64,000 bases of DNA from Microcebus murinus. Its lineage: Eukaryota; Chordata; Mammalia; Primates; Cheirogaleidae. The stretch covers positions 7,277,501-7,341,500 of the forward strand of contig NC_134104.1 in assembly GCF_040939455.1 (NCBI RefSeq), in the 5' to 3' direction. Made by a program: the position numbers and the translations under genes. The notes under the pieces were generated by a model. That model ran no database searches. It was not told the origin of the DNA and was given only the letters and a program-made list of their open reading frames with translations. This document shows, one piece after another, positions 32,065-45,420 of the stretch (positions within the stretch are counted from its first letter, which is position 1; each line of letters begins with the position of its first letter).

Positions 32065-32634
32065 TTACTCCACAGAATTACTCTAAGACCCAGATATTCC
32101 ACTCTTAGGTGTATACCTAAAGGATTTTTAAATGTGCTCTAACAAATACTTGTACACAAATGTTCATAGCAGCATCATTCATAATAGCCAAAAGGTGGTA
32201 ACAACAGAAATGTCCATCCATGGATAAATAGATACATTGTAGCATATACATGCAATGGAATATTATTCAGCTATGAAAAGAATGAAGTACTGACACATGC
32301 TACAACGTGGATAAACTCAAAAACATTACGCCGAGTGAAAGAAACCAGTCACAACAGGTCACAGAGTGCATGACCCCATTTGTATGAAGTACACAGAGCA
32401 GGTAAATTCCTAGAGACAGACATCAGACGGGTGGTTGTCAAAGGCTGAGGGGAGGGGGAGTGGGGGAGAGGAGGCTTAATGTGGTTTTCTTCTAGGGTGA
32501 TGAAAATGGTTTGGGACTAGAAAGAGGTGGTGATAGTACAACATTGTGAATGCACTGAATGCCGCTGGAGTGTTAACTTTAAAAGGATTAATTTTATGCT
32601 TTATAAATTTCGCTTTATCAAAAAAAAAAAAAAG
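32065..32634 (+). mobile_element. L1 3' end with A-tail
   Basis: Sense ORF2 end and 3' UTR: 'gtccatccatggataaatag', 'tggaatattattcagctatg', 'ggataaactcaaaaacatt', then 'agggtgatgaaaatggtttg' and an A-tail at 32622-32634. It completes the element started at 29395. Confidence 0.85.
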
Positions 32635-32639
32635 AAGAA

Positions 32640-33760
32640 GGAATTCCCCAGTGGAAGATTAGGGAAGAATCCAAAGGGGACATTAGTGCTGGTGACGGCT
32701 GCCCCCACAGGGTTTTGCGTGGCACCTTCGTTGAAGTTTAACGTGTGTCCCAAGCTTCTTGGGGACAGGATATTCCTCCACTTCCCTTCAGGGGTGAAAT
32801 CAGGCCCCCAAGGCAGCCCTCCCAGACACCACATCCACACAAGAGCCACCACTCACAGCCCGGCATCGAGTCCTGGTGAGTCCTAGGCCAGCCTGGGTGT
32901 TCCGTTTTCTGAGGACACCACTATGCATTGGACCCTGTTATTCCAGCTACCATTCCGTGAGACATCCCAGAGTCTCTGCACGTTTCCCAATCTCCAGATG
33001 GGAGATTCAGCATCGCGAAAATGTCCAAAGCATCATTTTTTTTACATCTCTGCGTTACACCACAAATGTGCATGCACATACGTGTGTACACATGCACACA
33101 CGTGTACACATGCACACACATACACATAGACTTCATCCTCCCCAGAACACCCACTATCTCCCCCAAAATGCAAAGAACTGCAGGCATCCCGAGTTCTTTG
33201 GAGCTTCCCTGTTTCGTTTTCCTTGAGCTTTGCATTCGTTGTATCAGATATCACCAAAATATTCATAAGGTTACACTGAGAATAAATTTGCTTATTAATA
33301 TATAATGGCATTTTTGAAAATTGAGAACTCAGGAGCTTTAGGGCAAAAAAAAAAGGTAGTGATAACTCCCCTTTAGCACCCAGGTTCCAATTAGGGTGGG
33401 ATCGCTTTCCTTAGGGTGGGTCCTCCCCTCTCTGCTCTGCTCTGCCTCATGCTGCCTAGGAAATGCACCAACCGAGGTTGCCATCCCCCCACCCTCAAAA
33501 TTAGGTAGAGTCATGACAAGTCACCTTCCCACCTAATCTTGCCATTCCCCTTTACAATTCTGAGCTACTTCTGATTCTCATGGGGTTTGACTGCATCCTG
33601 CCAATTGCTAAATGTTTGTTGCAAAACCATAGGGAGCAATGACTACCTCATCCCTGGAGAAAGGACTGGTGATGAACACAGACTTCCTGCCCCATGGACT
33701 GCCTTGCCAGCCAGGCTCTCTAGGGAGCAATCTCTCCCCATTAACGCTCTGCTTTGCTGG
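32640..33760. other. No gene recognised; CA-rich simple repeat inside
   Basis: Apart from a degenerate CA/TG tract at about 33067-33129 ('acatgcacacacgtgtacac'), nothing was recognised. Open frames up to 119 codons have no domain. Confidence 0.4.
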
Positions 33761-33764
33761 GCCC

Positions 33765-33950
33765 TGATGCACAATAATAGTAACAGCTACTATTTATTTA
33801 ACACCGGTGCTCCCCACAAGAGAGTTCTGGTGCTCCCAGCAAGAGACTTCCGTTCATTATCTCCTTCCGTCTTCACAAGGATATGGTGAGGTCTGCCCCA
33901 TTTTTGTTGCGTTCAGCAGATGACTAAACCAAGATTTAAAAGGCTTAAAC
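33765..33950 (-). repeat. MIR, antisense, diverged
   Basis: 'cagctactatttatttaaca' then 'cattatctccttccgtcttc' 'acaaggatatggtgaggtct' 'gccccatttttgttg' follow antisense MIR order (cattatctcatttaatcctcacaacaaccctatgaggtag ... ccccattttacag). Confidence 0.45.
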
Positions 33951-33959
33951 CAAGGCTTT

Positions 33960-35340
33960 CTTTCTTAAATTTCTGTAATATTAGAATTATTTATTCCTTA
34001 AATGTTTGGGTAAACACACAGTAAAATCATTTGTTTTTTCCATCTAGTATTTTTTTCCTGTGAAGTCTTTTAAATATTGGTTTAGTTTCTTTAATAGGTA
34101 TAGGACTGCTCAAGTTTTTCTATTTCTAATTGAGTCAGTTTTTGTAAGTAATATATTTCTAGGCATTTGTCTATTTCATCTAAATTCTCAAAAAATTTAC
34201 TTGTATAAATCATTAGTATTTCTTTTTACTGCGCCTTTAGTTATTGCACACTTTTAAATTCCTGATATCGTTTGTTTAAATTATCTTTATTTTTTGACTG
34301 TGTTAATCTCACCAGGGATTGACAAATTTCATTAAGCTCCAAAGAATTGACTTCAATCCTTTCCATTATATTGTTGTTTTCTATTTCATTATTTTCTGCT
34401 GTCATCTTTATTGTCTTTGAGTTAATTCTGTTACTTTTTCTTTCTAATTTCTTAAAGTGGGTGTTTCACTCATTAATTTTCTATCTTCCTTTTCTTTTCT
34501 AATATAATTTAGGGTTTATTTTCTAAGAGTCGATTTTGTCAATAAGTGGTGATACTTAGTTTTGTTTCATTATGTTGTTTAATTCTAAGAGTTTATCTAA
34601 TTTCTATGATATTGGATTATTAACCAACAAATTATTTAGGTGCAACTTTATTTTATTTTTTAAATTATGGTATTTTATTAGTTTTCTTGTTATTGACTTC
34701 TAATTTAATTTCGTTTGATTGGAGAACATGAACTGAATGATAGCTTCTTTGGGATTTATTAGGATTTGTTTGCTGTTTTGTACATAGTCAATTTCATAAA
34801 TATTCTGTAGGTGCCCAAAAAGATATGAGCCCAGCTGTTGCGTGCCGTGTTTGACATGTGTTCATGATGTTGAGTTAACTATGTTCTTCATATATGTATA
34901 TATATATATATACACATATATATATATATTCCTACTGGTTTTTTGTCTGTTTAATCTTTCAGTTACTATAGAGCCTTCACTGTGATGGTGAATGTGTCCA
35001 TTTCTTCTTGTACTTTTGAGGATTTTTTTCTACTTTGAATCTGTGTTATTAGATGTCCATAAATTTAACATTTTTATTTATCCTGATGAGTAGAATCTTT
35101 CATCATTAGAGCGATCCTTTCATCTCTTGCAACAATTTTGCCTTAATCCATTTTTTTCCCATATTAGTATAGCTATACAACTGTTCTTTTGGTTACTAGT
35201 TGCCTGATCTATCTTTCCCTATTATCTTATCTTCAGCCTTTTGATGTCCTTCTGCTTTAGGAGTGCCTCTTATAAATAGCATGTAACCGGATTTTTTAAA
35301 AATTCTGTGGGGCCCTGTCTTTTTACTAGAGAATTAGTTG
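33960..35340 (-). repeat. Old L1 (L1M/HAL1-like) ORF2, antisense
   Basis: Long T-rich sequence with antisense L1 words: 'tgtctatttcatctaaattc', 'gttttctatttcattatttt', 'tttgattggagaacatgaac', 'tcatttcttcttgtactttt'-like segments and 'ggttactagttgcctgatct'. Heavily decayed. A TA array lies at 34890-34930. Confidence 0.6.
34890..34930. repeat. (TA)n simple repeat
   Basis: 'tatatatatatatacacata' type alternation within the antisense L1. Confidence 0.9.
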
Positions 35341-35344
35341 AGTG

Positions 35345-36270
35345 TTCTACGTCAGTAGTCTTTGACTTCTTTGCTCACATACTTGTTACAAATTTTGACA
35401 AACTATTAGGCCTCTCACATATTTTTAATTTGACAACTATAATTTTTATCACAAACCTAAATAATTGCAAAAGATGCTTTTCTGGCATATGGTAAATATT
35501 GACATTAAATATAAAACAATTATACATTCATTTACATAGATCCCATGGAATATAAAAACATAACAATTCAATACCCATCATCACCCAGTTAAAAAGCACA
35601 AAACAATCTTTTCTTTAAACATCTGATATTCTACAGTGTCCTTTTTTCCTCATACTTTTCTCTTCAGTTGGCTTCCCCCACCGAATTTTATCCTGATCTA
35701 TTACATTTCTATGCTTCTTTTTTAAATCATGCCATCAGACATCTTTGCAACAAGAATATGGATATAAAATTAAAATATTTAAAATTTCTTCTGGTCATAA
35801 GACTGTAGGGATAAATTGCTTTCTTCTAGACAGTTATCATTATAACATAAGTAAAACACAAATGATCAAAACATATATATATTATATTTTAGTAAATATA
35901 ATTACTAAATATATTTACTAAATATATTTTAGTAAATATAATTTGTACTTAATTAATAAGTACAAATAGTAGAATTTTATTAGAAATGTATCTCTTATGG
36001 ACATGAATGGAGCTTTTTGTTTTTTTCCATGTAGCTATAGATTAATATGACTTATTGGTAGTCTGAGATAGAGTTCAGCATTACTTCTATTCAAATCTTT
36101 TATTAGTTTAGATATAAACACTTATGAATATTATTTCCATACGTACAGAAAAAGTAATAGAATGAATGTTGATATTGCATATCACTCAGTTCTTGGAATC
36201 ATTTGTTTTTTAAAAAATCACATATTAATCACAAAAAAATTGTTTCTTAATTTAACTTTTTTCATTTAAA
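35345..36270. other. AT-rich DNA with clustered inverted and direct repeats
   Basis: No family was recognised with confidence. At 35868-35967 'tagtaaatata' and 'ttactaaatata' recur on both strands, ending in an 11-bp stem 'atttgtactta' / 'taagtacaaat' (35941-35951 and 35957-35967). It could be an AT-rich end of a DNA transposon or slippage-generated sequence. Confidence 0.35.
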
Positions 36271-36272
36271 AA

Positions 36273-36602
<330 letters not shown>

Positions 36603-36609
36603 TAATATT

Positions 36610-37790
36610 TATTTTTTTAATTTATATTTTGATAGAATTAGGGGCACAAGTGGTTTTGGTTTAACATAGATGAATTGTGTAGTGGTGATGTCTGGGGTTT
36701 TAGTGTACCTGTCACCCGAACAGTGTGCATTTCACCTGATCAGCAGTTTTTCTTCCCTCATCCACCTCTCACCCTCCCCCCTTCTGAATCTCCAATATCC
36801 AATGTACCAATCTGTATGTCCCTGCATACTCATAGCTTAGCTCCCACTTATAAATAGGAACATGTGGTATTCGGTTTTCTATTCCTGCACTACTTCACTC
36901 AGGATAATGGCCTCCAATTCCATCTAAGTTGCTGCAGAAGACATTATTTCATCCTTCCTATGGCTGAGTAGCATTTCATGGTGTAGACACACTATATTTT
37001 CTTCATCAGTTCCTCAGTTGATGGGCACTTTGGTTGGTTCTACACCTTTGCAATTGTGAATTGTACTGCAGTAAACATGCAAATGCAATTGTCTTTTGAT
37101 ATAATGATTTATTTTCCTCTAGGTAGACACCCAGCAGTGGGATTGCTGGATCAAATAGTAGATCTCCTTTTAGGTCTTTGAGAAATCTCCATACTGTTTT
37201 CCAAAGAGGTTGTGCTAATTTACGTTCCCACCAACAGTGTATAAGTGTTGCCTTTTTACCATATCAGCACCAACATCTCTTGTTTTTTGACTTTTTAACA
37301 ATGGCCATTCTCACTGGCATAAGATGATATCTCATTGCATCTCTGATGACTAGTAATATTGAGCATTTTGGGGCCATTAGTATATCTTCTTTTGAAAAAA
37401 TGTTCATGTCATTTGCCCACTTTTTAATGGGATTATTTGGTTTTTTTCTTACTAATTTGTTTGAATTCCTTGTAGATTCTGGATGTCAAATGTATAGTTG
37501 GTGAGTATTTTTTCCATTCTGTAGGTTGTCTGTTTACACTGTTGATTATTTATTTTGCTGTACAGAGCTTTTTAGCTTAATTAAATGCCATTTATTTATG
37601 TTTGGTTTTGTTGCATTTGCTTCTGCAGTGTTAGTAATGAATTTTCTGCCTGCACCAATGTCCAGAAGAGTTTTTCCTAGGTTTTCTTCTGGAATTTTTA
37701 TTGTCACTGGTCCTACACTTAAGTCTTTGATCCATCAAAAATTATTTTAAATGATCCATAAGCTGATCAATGAGTTAGGTCCTGTTTCAG
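36610..37790 (-). mobile_element. L1 3' UTR plus ORF2 end, antisense
   Basis: Classic antisense L1: 'tcactcaggataatggcctc', 'cccagcagtgggattgctgg', 'ccaccaacagtgtataagtg' and 'ttgttgcatttgcttctgca'. The left end has 'tttatttttttaatttat', the A-tail side. It reads as an older primate L1 (L1P/L1MA type), distinct from the lemur-type L1 at 17.25 kb. It is 5'-truncated and not functional. Confidence 0.85.
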
Positions 37791-37794
37791 TTTT

Positions 37795-40220
37795 ATTGAA
37801 AGCAAATAATTAGAACTCACCTGATTTACAAAAGGATTTATTACCAGTCATTATAGTCAATCACATTCTCAGTGTCAAATAATTAGACCAAAAGGCAGAG
37901 ATGGCAAGGAGGCTTTGTAAAAACTTATCAAATAACTACTATATCTGCTACTCTTATAGTTAGAGGCAATTGTTCTAGACTGATATTTTCCAAAAATTTC
38001 CAAAAACCAAATTTCAATAGACATTTGCAAAAAAAAAAAAGTTGAATATGGATTTATAGTAGACAATAACATTTTGGCAAAAGAATATAAAAGATGTTTC
38101 CCCAGTCAGTGAGAATAAATGTCAAAGGAACAAAGGAACTAAAACACTATCTTACCTCTGACCTGTGTTACCTTCTCTCAAAGATGTTATATTAATCTGC
38201 TAGCTGTGGACATTTTTACCTTCTCATCCTTAAAATCAAGCAAATGATTCAACCAAGGCACAGACTGGGACGTCAGTGAAAAACAGGACCCATCAAAGTT
38301 AGTGATGTTAATCAAGGCAAAATGTGGGACCTCTAGTGCCAGTATCTGGCCCACAGGAAGCTTGCTCACCAAGCTCTTCCCACCACCGGGAGGCGAGCAT
38401 GAGGGGGTGGCTCCGAAGCCAGTGGTATTTCCCAGCATGCCTTGCCCCAATCCCAAATATTTCTAACACAGGCAATCAGATGAGGTGTGGAGCCTTGCCT
38501 GTGTTTGCTGCTTGGGGTGACACAAGGCACCACTGTCCAGGAGTCCTTATGAGAACAATACATTCTGTGACCATAATAGGGGATGGAAGAAGCAAGGTCA
38601 TTAAAGGGAAATTGGCATCCAGTCTGCCTGCCCACTCTGCAACACATATGAATTCAGAACTGTGCAACGGGCCAGAATACCCCATAGCTAGCTTCTCATT
38701 CAGTTCAGAGTTTGGGAGACAAGGAGAGCCTCAAAGCCAGCCTGGGCCACATGGTACCCTGATTAAAAGGGTGTCCATCCACATTGATATTTCTCATCTA
38801 TTGCCCCTTTGTATGGGTCCTTGGGAGGCTCTTGCATTCTGGGGTATTGATCTTGGTGAATTGTGACCTTTGGTCAAGTGGAAGGAGACCAATTGTGAAA
38901 GAAAGGGGAAGAGAGACTGCAGGTGTGTGCCCAGGCAGGTGCATCTCAGGAAAGCTACCTGGATGGTGAGTGCTACACATGAGTCCCCAGAGTGTGAACA
39001 CACAACAGCTGCCTGAGGTCGTGGGGCCAGTGCCTGCCCCAGGGCAGCCTCCCCACAGCATCTCTGCAGTCCCTGGGACCTCAGGTTGCAATTCCTCTTT
39101 TGGCCTCTGAGGATGTCCCTTTCTTTTCAGTGTCATCATGCACTGGCATCTACATTTTTTTATAATACAGCCGTCATTTTAAGTATTACAGACGTGTGTG
39201 GTTTCTCGGGTTCTCTGGACAGCCACATTGCCAGATATGAAAGTGCTGGGTGGTTTTATAAAATATTTTGAATCACCACCCACCAGAGAGGACAGGGAGA
39301 AGCCAAAAGGGGACAAGGTTGAATCCTGCAGCAGCAAACTTTGGGAAGAGCCACGTCTATGGCATGAGTACGACTGTGGTCCAGGCATGGGACGTTGTCT
39401 CTTCCGAGTCCCACAACAGAGGAGGAAACTGAGGCTGTGGCGCCGCGCCCACCCAGACTGCTCGAGTCCCCGGGCAGGGCCCTGAGGCAGTGGGAGAGCA
39501 CACGGCCTGCCCTCCAGCGGGACTTCCCTCCCTGTCCTTTCTCTACGTTTCCCTCCTTTGTTCTGTCCTCCTCTGGTTTCCCTTTTTCCACTCACCTTCT
39601 TCTCGGTCACATCTCCGCCCGGTCTGTTCTCAGAGCTGCCTCCAGTCCCACAGCATCTGCAGCACTTGGGCTCACAGAGGACCTGCCATGGGTGCGGGGT
39701 GGCCACGGGACCCCCACCCCACTCAGAACAAAGGCTTTGCGGCCAGCGAGGGCTCCCTCTGCCAGGGCTCTCCACCCTCCCTTGGGTCACACCTTCTGGC
39801 TCCCATCTAGGACTTGTTTGGTGCTCGGTTCACGGTCGGGAATGCAACCTCACAGTTACGCGGCGTTCTCGTGAAACGATGTTATCCCATCTGGGATGCA
39901 GTGTCCAGGAGCGCCGGGGAAAAAACAAAACGCAGGGACTGCGTGTGCCTCTGCCCCTGGGCTCCGCCAGGGCCTGCAAGAGCACCGTGCTGACACAGGC
40001 GAGGGGCCCGCTAAGCAGCTTCAGCCCTGACCAAGCAGCGAAGCATTCCATGATGGAAAACTGTATTTTAAAAAAATCTTGTTGGAAAATGAGTTAGGCA
40101 TATTCCCAACTTGGTGTCTGGCTAATGTAGACACTGAAAACAAATCAATCATTTGGAGAGAGAGAGCAAGGAGTTTAATGGTTTGAAGTACGGGAGACAA
40201 AACTTCCAGACACATGCTTC
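37795..40220. other. No gene recognised
   Basis: About 2.4 kb without a secure repeat. Plus-strand frame 38324-38866 (180 codons) and minus-strand frame 39179-39790 (203 codons) overlap other long frames in GC-rich sequence and show no domain. I could not exclude decayed endogenous retroviral interior sequence at 38.2-38.9 kb, but nothing specific supports it. Confidence 0.35.
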
Positions 40221-40224
40221 ATGT

Positions 40225-40375
40225 TTTGGTGGTCAGAGTGGAAAGAGGATCAGCCTGGGCACTGAAGGATCTGGGGTGCCCCCGGCTGTGCTGCTAGCCA
40301 GCTGAGCAGCCTGGGGCACGTGGCCACCGCCTCAGTTTCCCCATCTGCAATAAGGGGAGTGGGGAACAGCCTCTG
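40225..40375 (+). repeat. MIR SINE
   Basis: 'tggggcacgtggccaccgcc' then 'tcagtttccccatctgcaat' 'aaggggagtgggga' is the MIR core (cctcagtttccccatctgtaaaatggggataa). Confidence 0.65.
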
Positions 40376-40639
40376 ATGCCCCTACACCCCTGGTGAACCA
40401 GGAATCTGCTGCAGAGGATTCTTCTGGCCTTGGCTCCCCTCCCCTCCTCCTCCGGAGCGTGCATTAGCCTAGTGTGCTCTTGAGCATGAGAACAGTGTTT
40501 GCAAAGATTTTCTCCTTTTATCCATTCTGCAGACAAGCCAAAAAAGAAGGGAAGAAAAGAAAGTATCTCTATCACCACCACCTATTTCTGCAGGGCTTTT
40601 TAAATCCATCAGAAAGTTGCACACAAACATCACTCTGCC

Positions 40640-41095
40640 TGCCTGCTGCAACACTGTAGCAAATGAAAAGCTCTTCTCAAACGTTCTGCACTGCAGATAT
40701 CTTAGGGCCAATTTTAAATGGCCGCAAAGCAGCAGAAACTTGACAAGAGAAATCCCCGCGCGTGGGTAGGCGTTTCCAGAGACCCCGGTTTTTAGTCTCA
40801 TCCAGACTAAATTGCAATGTCATGCTTGTCTTCAGGGAGCAAATGCTTTCATCTCTCCATTTAATTTACTGTGCGTCCTGCCGTGTGCTTGAGATGCTCT
40901 GATCTCACTTTTATTTTCCACTTAATCTCTAAAGTGAATGTCTCAGTCATGCCATGGTGCTATGTAATCAGTTAATTGGGCCCTCACTGCAGACAGCAAC
41001 GTTCCTAGCAATTCCGTTCCACATGGAATAAAGTAATCTGTAAATATTTACAGGAACAGGAGCCTCATTTTAAGAGAAAATACCCAAGTTACAAA
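40640..41095. promoter_or_regulatory. Candidate conserved non-coding element
   Basis: Repeat-free AT-rich sequence with dense homeodomain- and forkhead-like words: 'taatcagttaattggg' (40964-40979) and a perfect 16-bp palindrome 'ctgtaaatatttacag' (41038-41053) holding two overlapping FOX-like sites. Conservation is an inference, since no second species is available. Confidence 0.25.
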
Positions 41096-41099
41096 AATG

Positions 41100-43090
41100 A
41101 GTCTGGAAACTGAAGCCCCTCCTGCATGGCCTGGCGAGGTGAACGCGGGTGGCCGACATTGGAGTTCGAATCCCTGCTCACCACTTCGCCAGCTTTCGAA
41201 ACGACCACAGGAAAAAGGCTGTCCTAAAATACAGGTGTTAAAGATGCCATTTCCCCCAGAAAATTCACTTCATTGGTGCAGGGACTTTTCTAAACCAGGT
41301 GGTGGCCTGGGTGGGTCAGGTATGAGAAACTGTCACTTTATGTAACTGCCTTTTCTCTGCCTCATTTTACTGAAATTTCACCAGGAACAATATAGCAAAA
41401 TTAAAAGAGTGTGATTGTCACCAAGTCCAGGAAGTTAGGGGGCACGCTCTGGTTCATTGCAGTCACCCCAACAGATCCTCAGCTGAGCCCTTGGGTCCCA
41501 TAAAAAAAGAGAAAGAAGGGGGGGTCCTATGTTCCCTGTTGAGCTTGGAGCAGGTGGTCTGGGCTCTTCTGCCACCAACAGAGAGCTGGGGCTGTTTCCT
41601 GGGGACGGCGGGGCAGCTCCCACCTGTCTCAGACAGAACCATCCGTCTTCCCATAAGAGAAGCTGCCCAGGCCCCCACTGGCTGTGCCTGACCCCAGGTC
41701 TGCCCCTAAGGTTTTAGAGCCACAATGGGACCCCAGGGCGCACCTCTTCTCTCCCGACCCTATCTCCAGTCTCATCCAGTGAGGGTCCCTTGGGGGGGGT
41801 TCGCCCCAAACCAGCTCCCCAAGTCCCATCCACGGCCCCTGCAGCCCTGAGCCTCCCCTCACATGGCCCGAGACTCCAGCCTGCGCCGGCCTCAGCCCAG
41901 AGCCATTAGGGGAAGGCGTTCCCAGGTCCCAGACACCTGGGGATTGGCAGGCAGGAGGACATGGGCTCTGGGTGGACTGGTCCCCTTGGCTTCTTGGGCC
42001 CCTCACCTTGTGGAGGAAGGTGGGTCCCAGGGCCGGGGCACCCCCACCCCTCCTCCACCCCAGGAAGCGGCCTCTCTGCGTCCACCTGGACCCTCAAAGC
42101 AGAGCAGGGAGGAGCCAGGAAAGAAGCACAAATGCCACTGAGATACCCCTGGGCAGGGGAGCCAACTCCTTGGGCTGAAGGAGGAGAAAACAACCCCCTC
42201 AATCCAGTCTCTTCCAGCAGTGAGAAGAAAGTGCGAGCAAAAGCCACCTCACCCCCCAGCGAGGAGAGACGCGGGGGGGGGGGGGGGGGGCTGTGGACTG
42301 CAGAGGTCACCACCCTCAAGTTTTAAGGACAGTGCTCCAGACCGAAGCCAGGCCGAGGGTCTGACCTCCGGGCTACTGCCCAGCTCAGGGGGGCCAGGTC
42401 TAGGGCAAAGGTGAGAACCACCCTTGGGTCCACTGCCAGCTCCCGGCTGCCCCAGGCATTAGCCCTGCGGGGCTGCAGAGCCCCGGGAGAGGGCAAGGGG
42501 AGGGGGAGCTACTGCCCACCTCTGGGGTTAGAGCGCCAGGGACCAGGTGTCAGCCCAGGGGGACGGCCACCACACCAAAGCTCATTGTCTACACCACAAA
42601 CCAACCACTTCATGTCAGCCCGGAGCTGCTGCTATACCCTTGGGAGGACCCAGCAGGGAGCGGAGAGCAGGTGGGGACATCGAGGCAGGCCCCTTAGCAT
42701 TCAGGAGGGCTCTGAAAATGGCAAGCATGAGCCAGGTTGACCCCCTCTCTGTGTCCCCGGAGACTAGTTCAGCCCCTGGATGCTTTTGAATATCCTCAGA
42801 CCCCTGGATGGGGCACAGAATTATTGCACATGGCATAGTATGAAAGGGAGGTGTGTTTCTTCTACTCGACCTCCTTCTGGACTTGGCAAATGAAAGGATA
42901 TCCTCACCTGTGGACTCGAGGAACTCTCATCCCAGCTTTTAATCACAGTCTGTCTGACGTGTCTGCATTCTAGAAAAGCAGTGCTCAGCCATGTGGCTTC
43001 CATCCTGCGTGGGCCTCGCGTCAGGCCTGTGTGCAATGCCAGGTGCGGGACACAGCTGTTGCCGTGAGCTTGGCCTTCAGTGGTGAGCTA
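41100..43090. other. GC-rich single-copy DNA, no gene recognised
   Basis: Overlapping frames up to 137 codons on both strands in GC-rich sequence have no domain. A homopolymer of 18 G is at 42273-42290. CpG is present but less dense than in the 27.5 kb island. Confidence 0.4.
42273..42290 (+). repeat. Poly-G run (18 G)
   Basis: Eighteen consecutive G flanked by 'gagagacgc' and 'ctgtggac'. Length is prone to slippage and sequencing error. Confidence 0.9.
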
Positions 43091-43094
43091 CCCC

Positions 43095-43275
43095 TGGGCT
43101 GAATTCCAGCTCTGCCTCCCACTCACCGCATGGGTTGGGACAGCTTCCTTTATTTCCCTGAGCCTCAGTTTCCTTATCTGTAAAAGAGGGACAATAATGC
43201 CTCCCAGGTATATGACATAGAACAAGATGCGCCGTGCGTTTTACCTGAATCACGGTGGGCTCTCAATGAAGGCAG
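43095..43275 (+). repeat. MIR SINE
   Basis: 'ccagctctgcctcccactca', 'gagcctcagtttccttatct', 'gtaaaagagggacaataatg' and 'cctcccaggtatatgacata' follow MIR order in sense and end near 'gtgggctctcaatgaa'. Confidence 0.75.
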
Positions 43276-43279
43276 CGAC

Positions 43280-44026
43280 CGCGTGGTGGCAGCCTCCACG
43301 CTTCTGTGCGGCATTATTTCCCCACGCTGCGTCAGCAAAAACCAACCTGTGGACTCCGCCCCCGATCGCCACCAAGCTCTGCTGACGGATTAACTGGTTT
43401 AAAATATTCATAGAAAACCTGAGGTGCAGTAAGGCCAACAGGTCAGGAGACGACTGCCAGTGAAAAGACAGTTTGCTACTCACAGTTCCCAAGGGGAGGG
43501 GCCACGCGGGAAGCACCAGGGTCGGTCAGGAAGCCACACGTGGGCAGGAGCTTTATTTTGGCTTCCTTAGGAAGGAACAGCTGAGCGTGGGTGAGCAGAC
43601 TTAGCACTGGCTAGTTCGAATAGTATCTTCGGGCCCTGGAGCGTGGACTGTGCCCAGCTCTGTGGCGTCTGACCCTGGGCAAGTGGCTGGTGGCCTGGAG
43701 TGATGGCCAGGCATGGGCCCCGGGATGGGCCAGTTTGCATTCAAACAGTTTTTTGCTGTCTCTATCAATTGGGTCTGCAAGGCCTCGATGTCATAGGGTC
43801 AGAATACAGAAAATAAAAGATATGGTTAGTACAGGAACCCAGAACCAAGCTGTTTCTGAAAGACATGAAGTATTGCTCTTTCTAACCTACTCACACACAC
43901 ATCCCTTGGCCAGCTCTTAGAAAGACCAAAAAACTCATGGGATCCAACGAAATGGGCTAAAAAGTAAGAATTGAACTAGATCCTTCAAGTTATAATAAGG
44001 ATAGTAACAATAGTCTGTGCTTAATT
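43280..44026. other. No feature recognised
   Basis: Unique-looking sequence. 'gaccctgggcaagtggctgg' at about 43671-43690 could be another MIR scrap. No gene. Confidence 0.35.
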
Positions 44027-44040
44027 AAAGATGTCATTAG

Positions 44041-44366
<326 letters not shown>

Positions 44367-44379
44367 GATGTCATTAGGA

Positions 44380-45408
44380 CATGTTACGTGCTCTGCAGTG
44401 GGCTAGACACTCGTGTATCATTTTGTTTAATGTATGACTTTCTTCCTCCAGCTAGGACAGATGAAAGGGCTCCATCCCTCCTCCCCCTTCGATCCGATCC
44501 ATGCACACAATTCATTCCGCTCCTGTGGAAGTGCTGCTGTTTAACCTAAACTAACTGAAAATGCGCTGTGACCCAGCATCCTGGTACCTGCTGTGCCCGC
44601 TCTCTCAGGAACTCTCTCGAACGTCTCCCGGCACACTGTCTGCCGGGGCTGAACATGGCAGCCTCCTTCCCAGGAGGGACAGTGAGTCGAGATGCCAGAG
44701 ATTAGCCCAGAGGGGAACACGGTGCTGTTATTCCGTTCCTCCTTGTCTTTAAAAGTCAGAGCCACTAAATGATTAAGCTACAGGAATATCATATCGCCCA
44801 GGATAATGAAAAGCTGGAGGTGTGAATAAAAATTGATGAGAGACTCCCGTGAAGACTAGGATTTAACAGTCGGGACAGAACTTGGACACCTGGTGGTGAC
44901 GTGGGAGCCAGGGGGTGAAGCGTGGTGGGGTTTATTTCGCCACGCAGAGTTTTCCTTTCCTCCTGGAAAGGTTTGATTCTCATTAAAATATCAAAAACCC
45001 GTATCTGAAACGTTAGACTCTCCTGGGTTGCATTTTTCACCATAAATGGTTTGGAATGAGGAATGTAGAGACTAGCTGATATATTCGCTTTAAATCAATA
45101 CTTCAAAAGTGGATTTAGACTAAAGGAGGCTCTCATTTCTAACAGTATTACGCATACGTTTACGAGGATGCACTAATTCAGAAGTCTGTCTCGCGTACTA
45201 TAAACCAAACTAAATTTTCCACAAGTCAGGAAAGATGCCAAGTGTGAAGAAAGGGTGCAGGTTCCTTAATAGTGTCATAAGTGGATTTTTTCCCCTGATT
45301 TTATTAACTCTTCACTGTTAGTTGAAGAACAAGGAACTTCCAGCATATCGCAAGAATGTCTGTATACTCCTGCTAGACTCCTGAACATCTTGAGGCATTT
45401 CTGATAGT
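44380..45408. other. No feature recognised
   Basis: Apparently unique. A minus-strand open frame (84 codons, 45043-44789) has no recognised motif. Confidence 0.35.
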
Positions 45409-45420
45409 AAAAGAGGATCA

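Noticed and set aside
38324..38866. 180-codon frame considered as retroviral interior or a small gene
   Set aside because: No protease, polymerase, envelope or other landmark could be recognised, and no LTR pair flanks it.
39179..39790. 203-codon minus-strand open frame
   Set aside because: GC-rich context with overlapping frames on the plus strand and no conserved motif or splice context. Probably chance.
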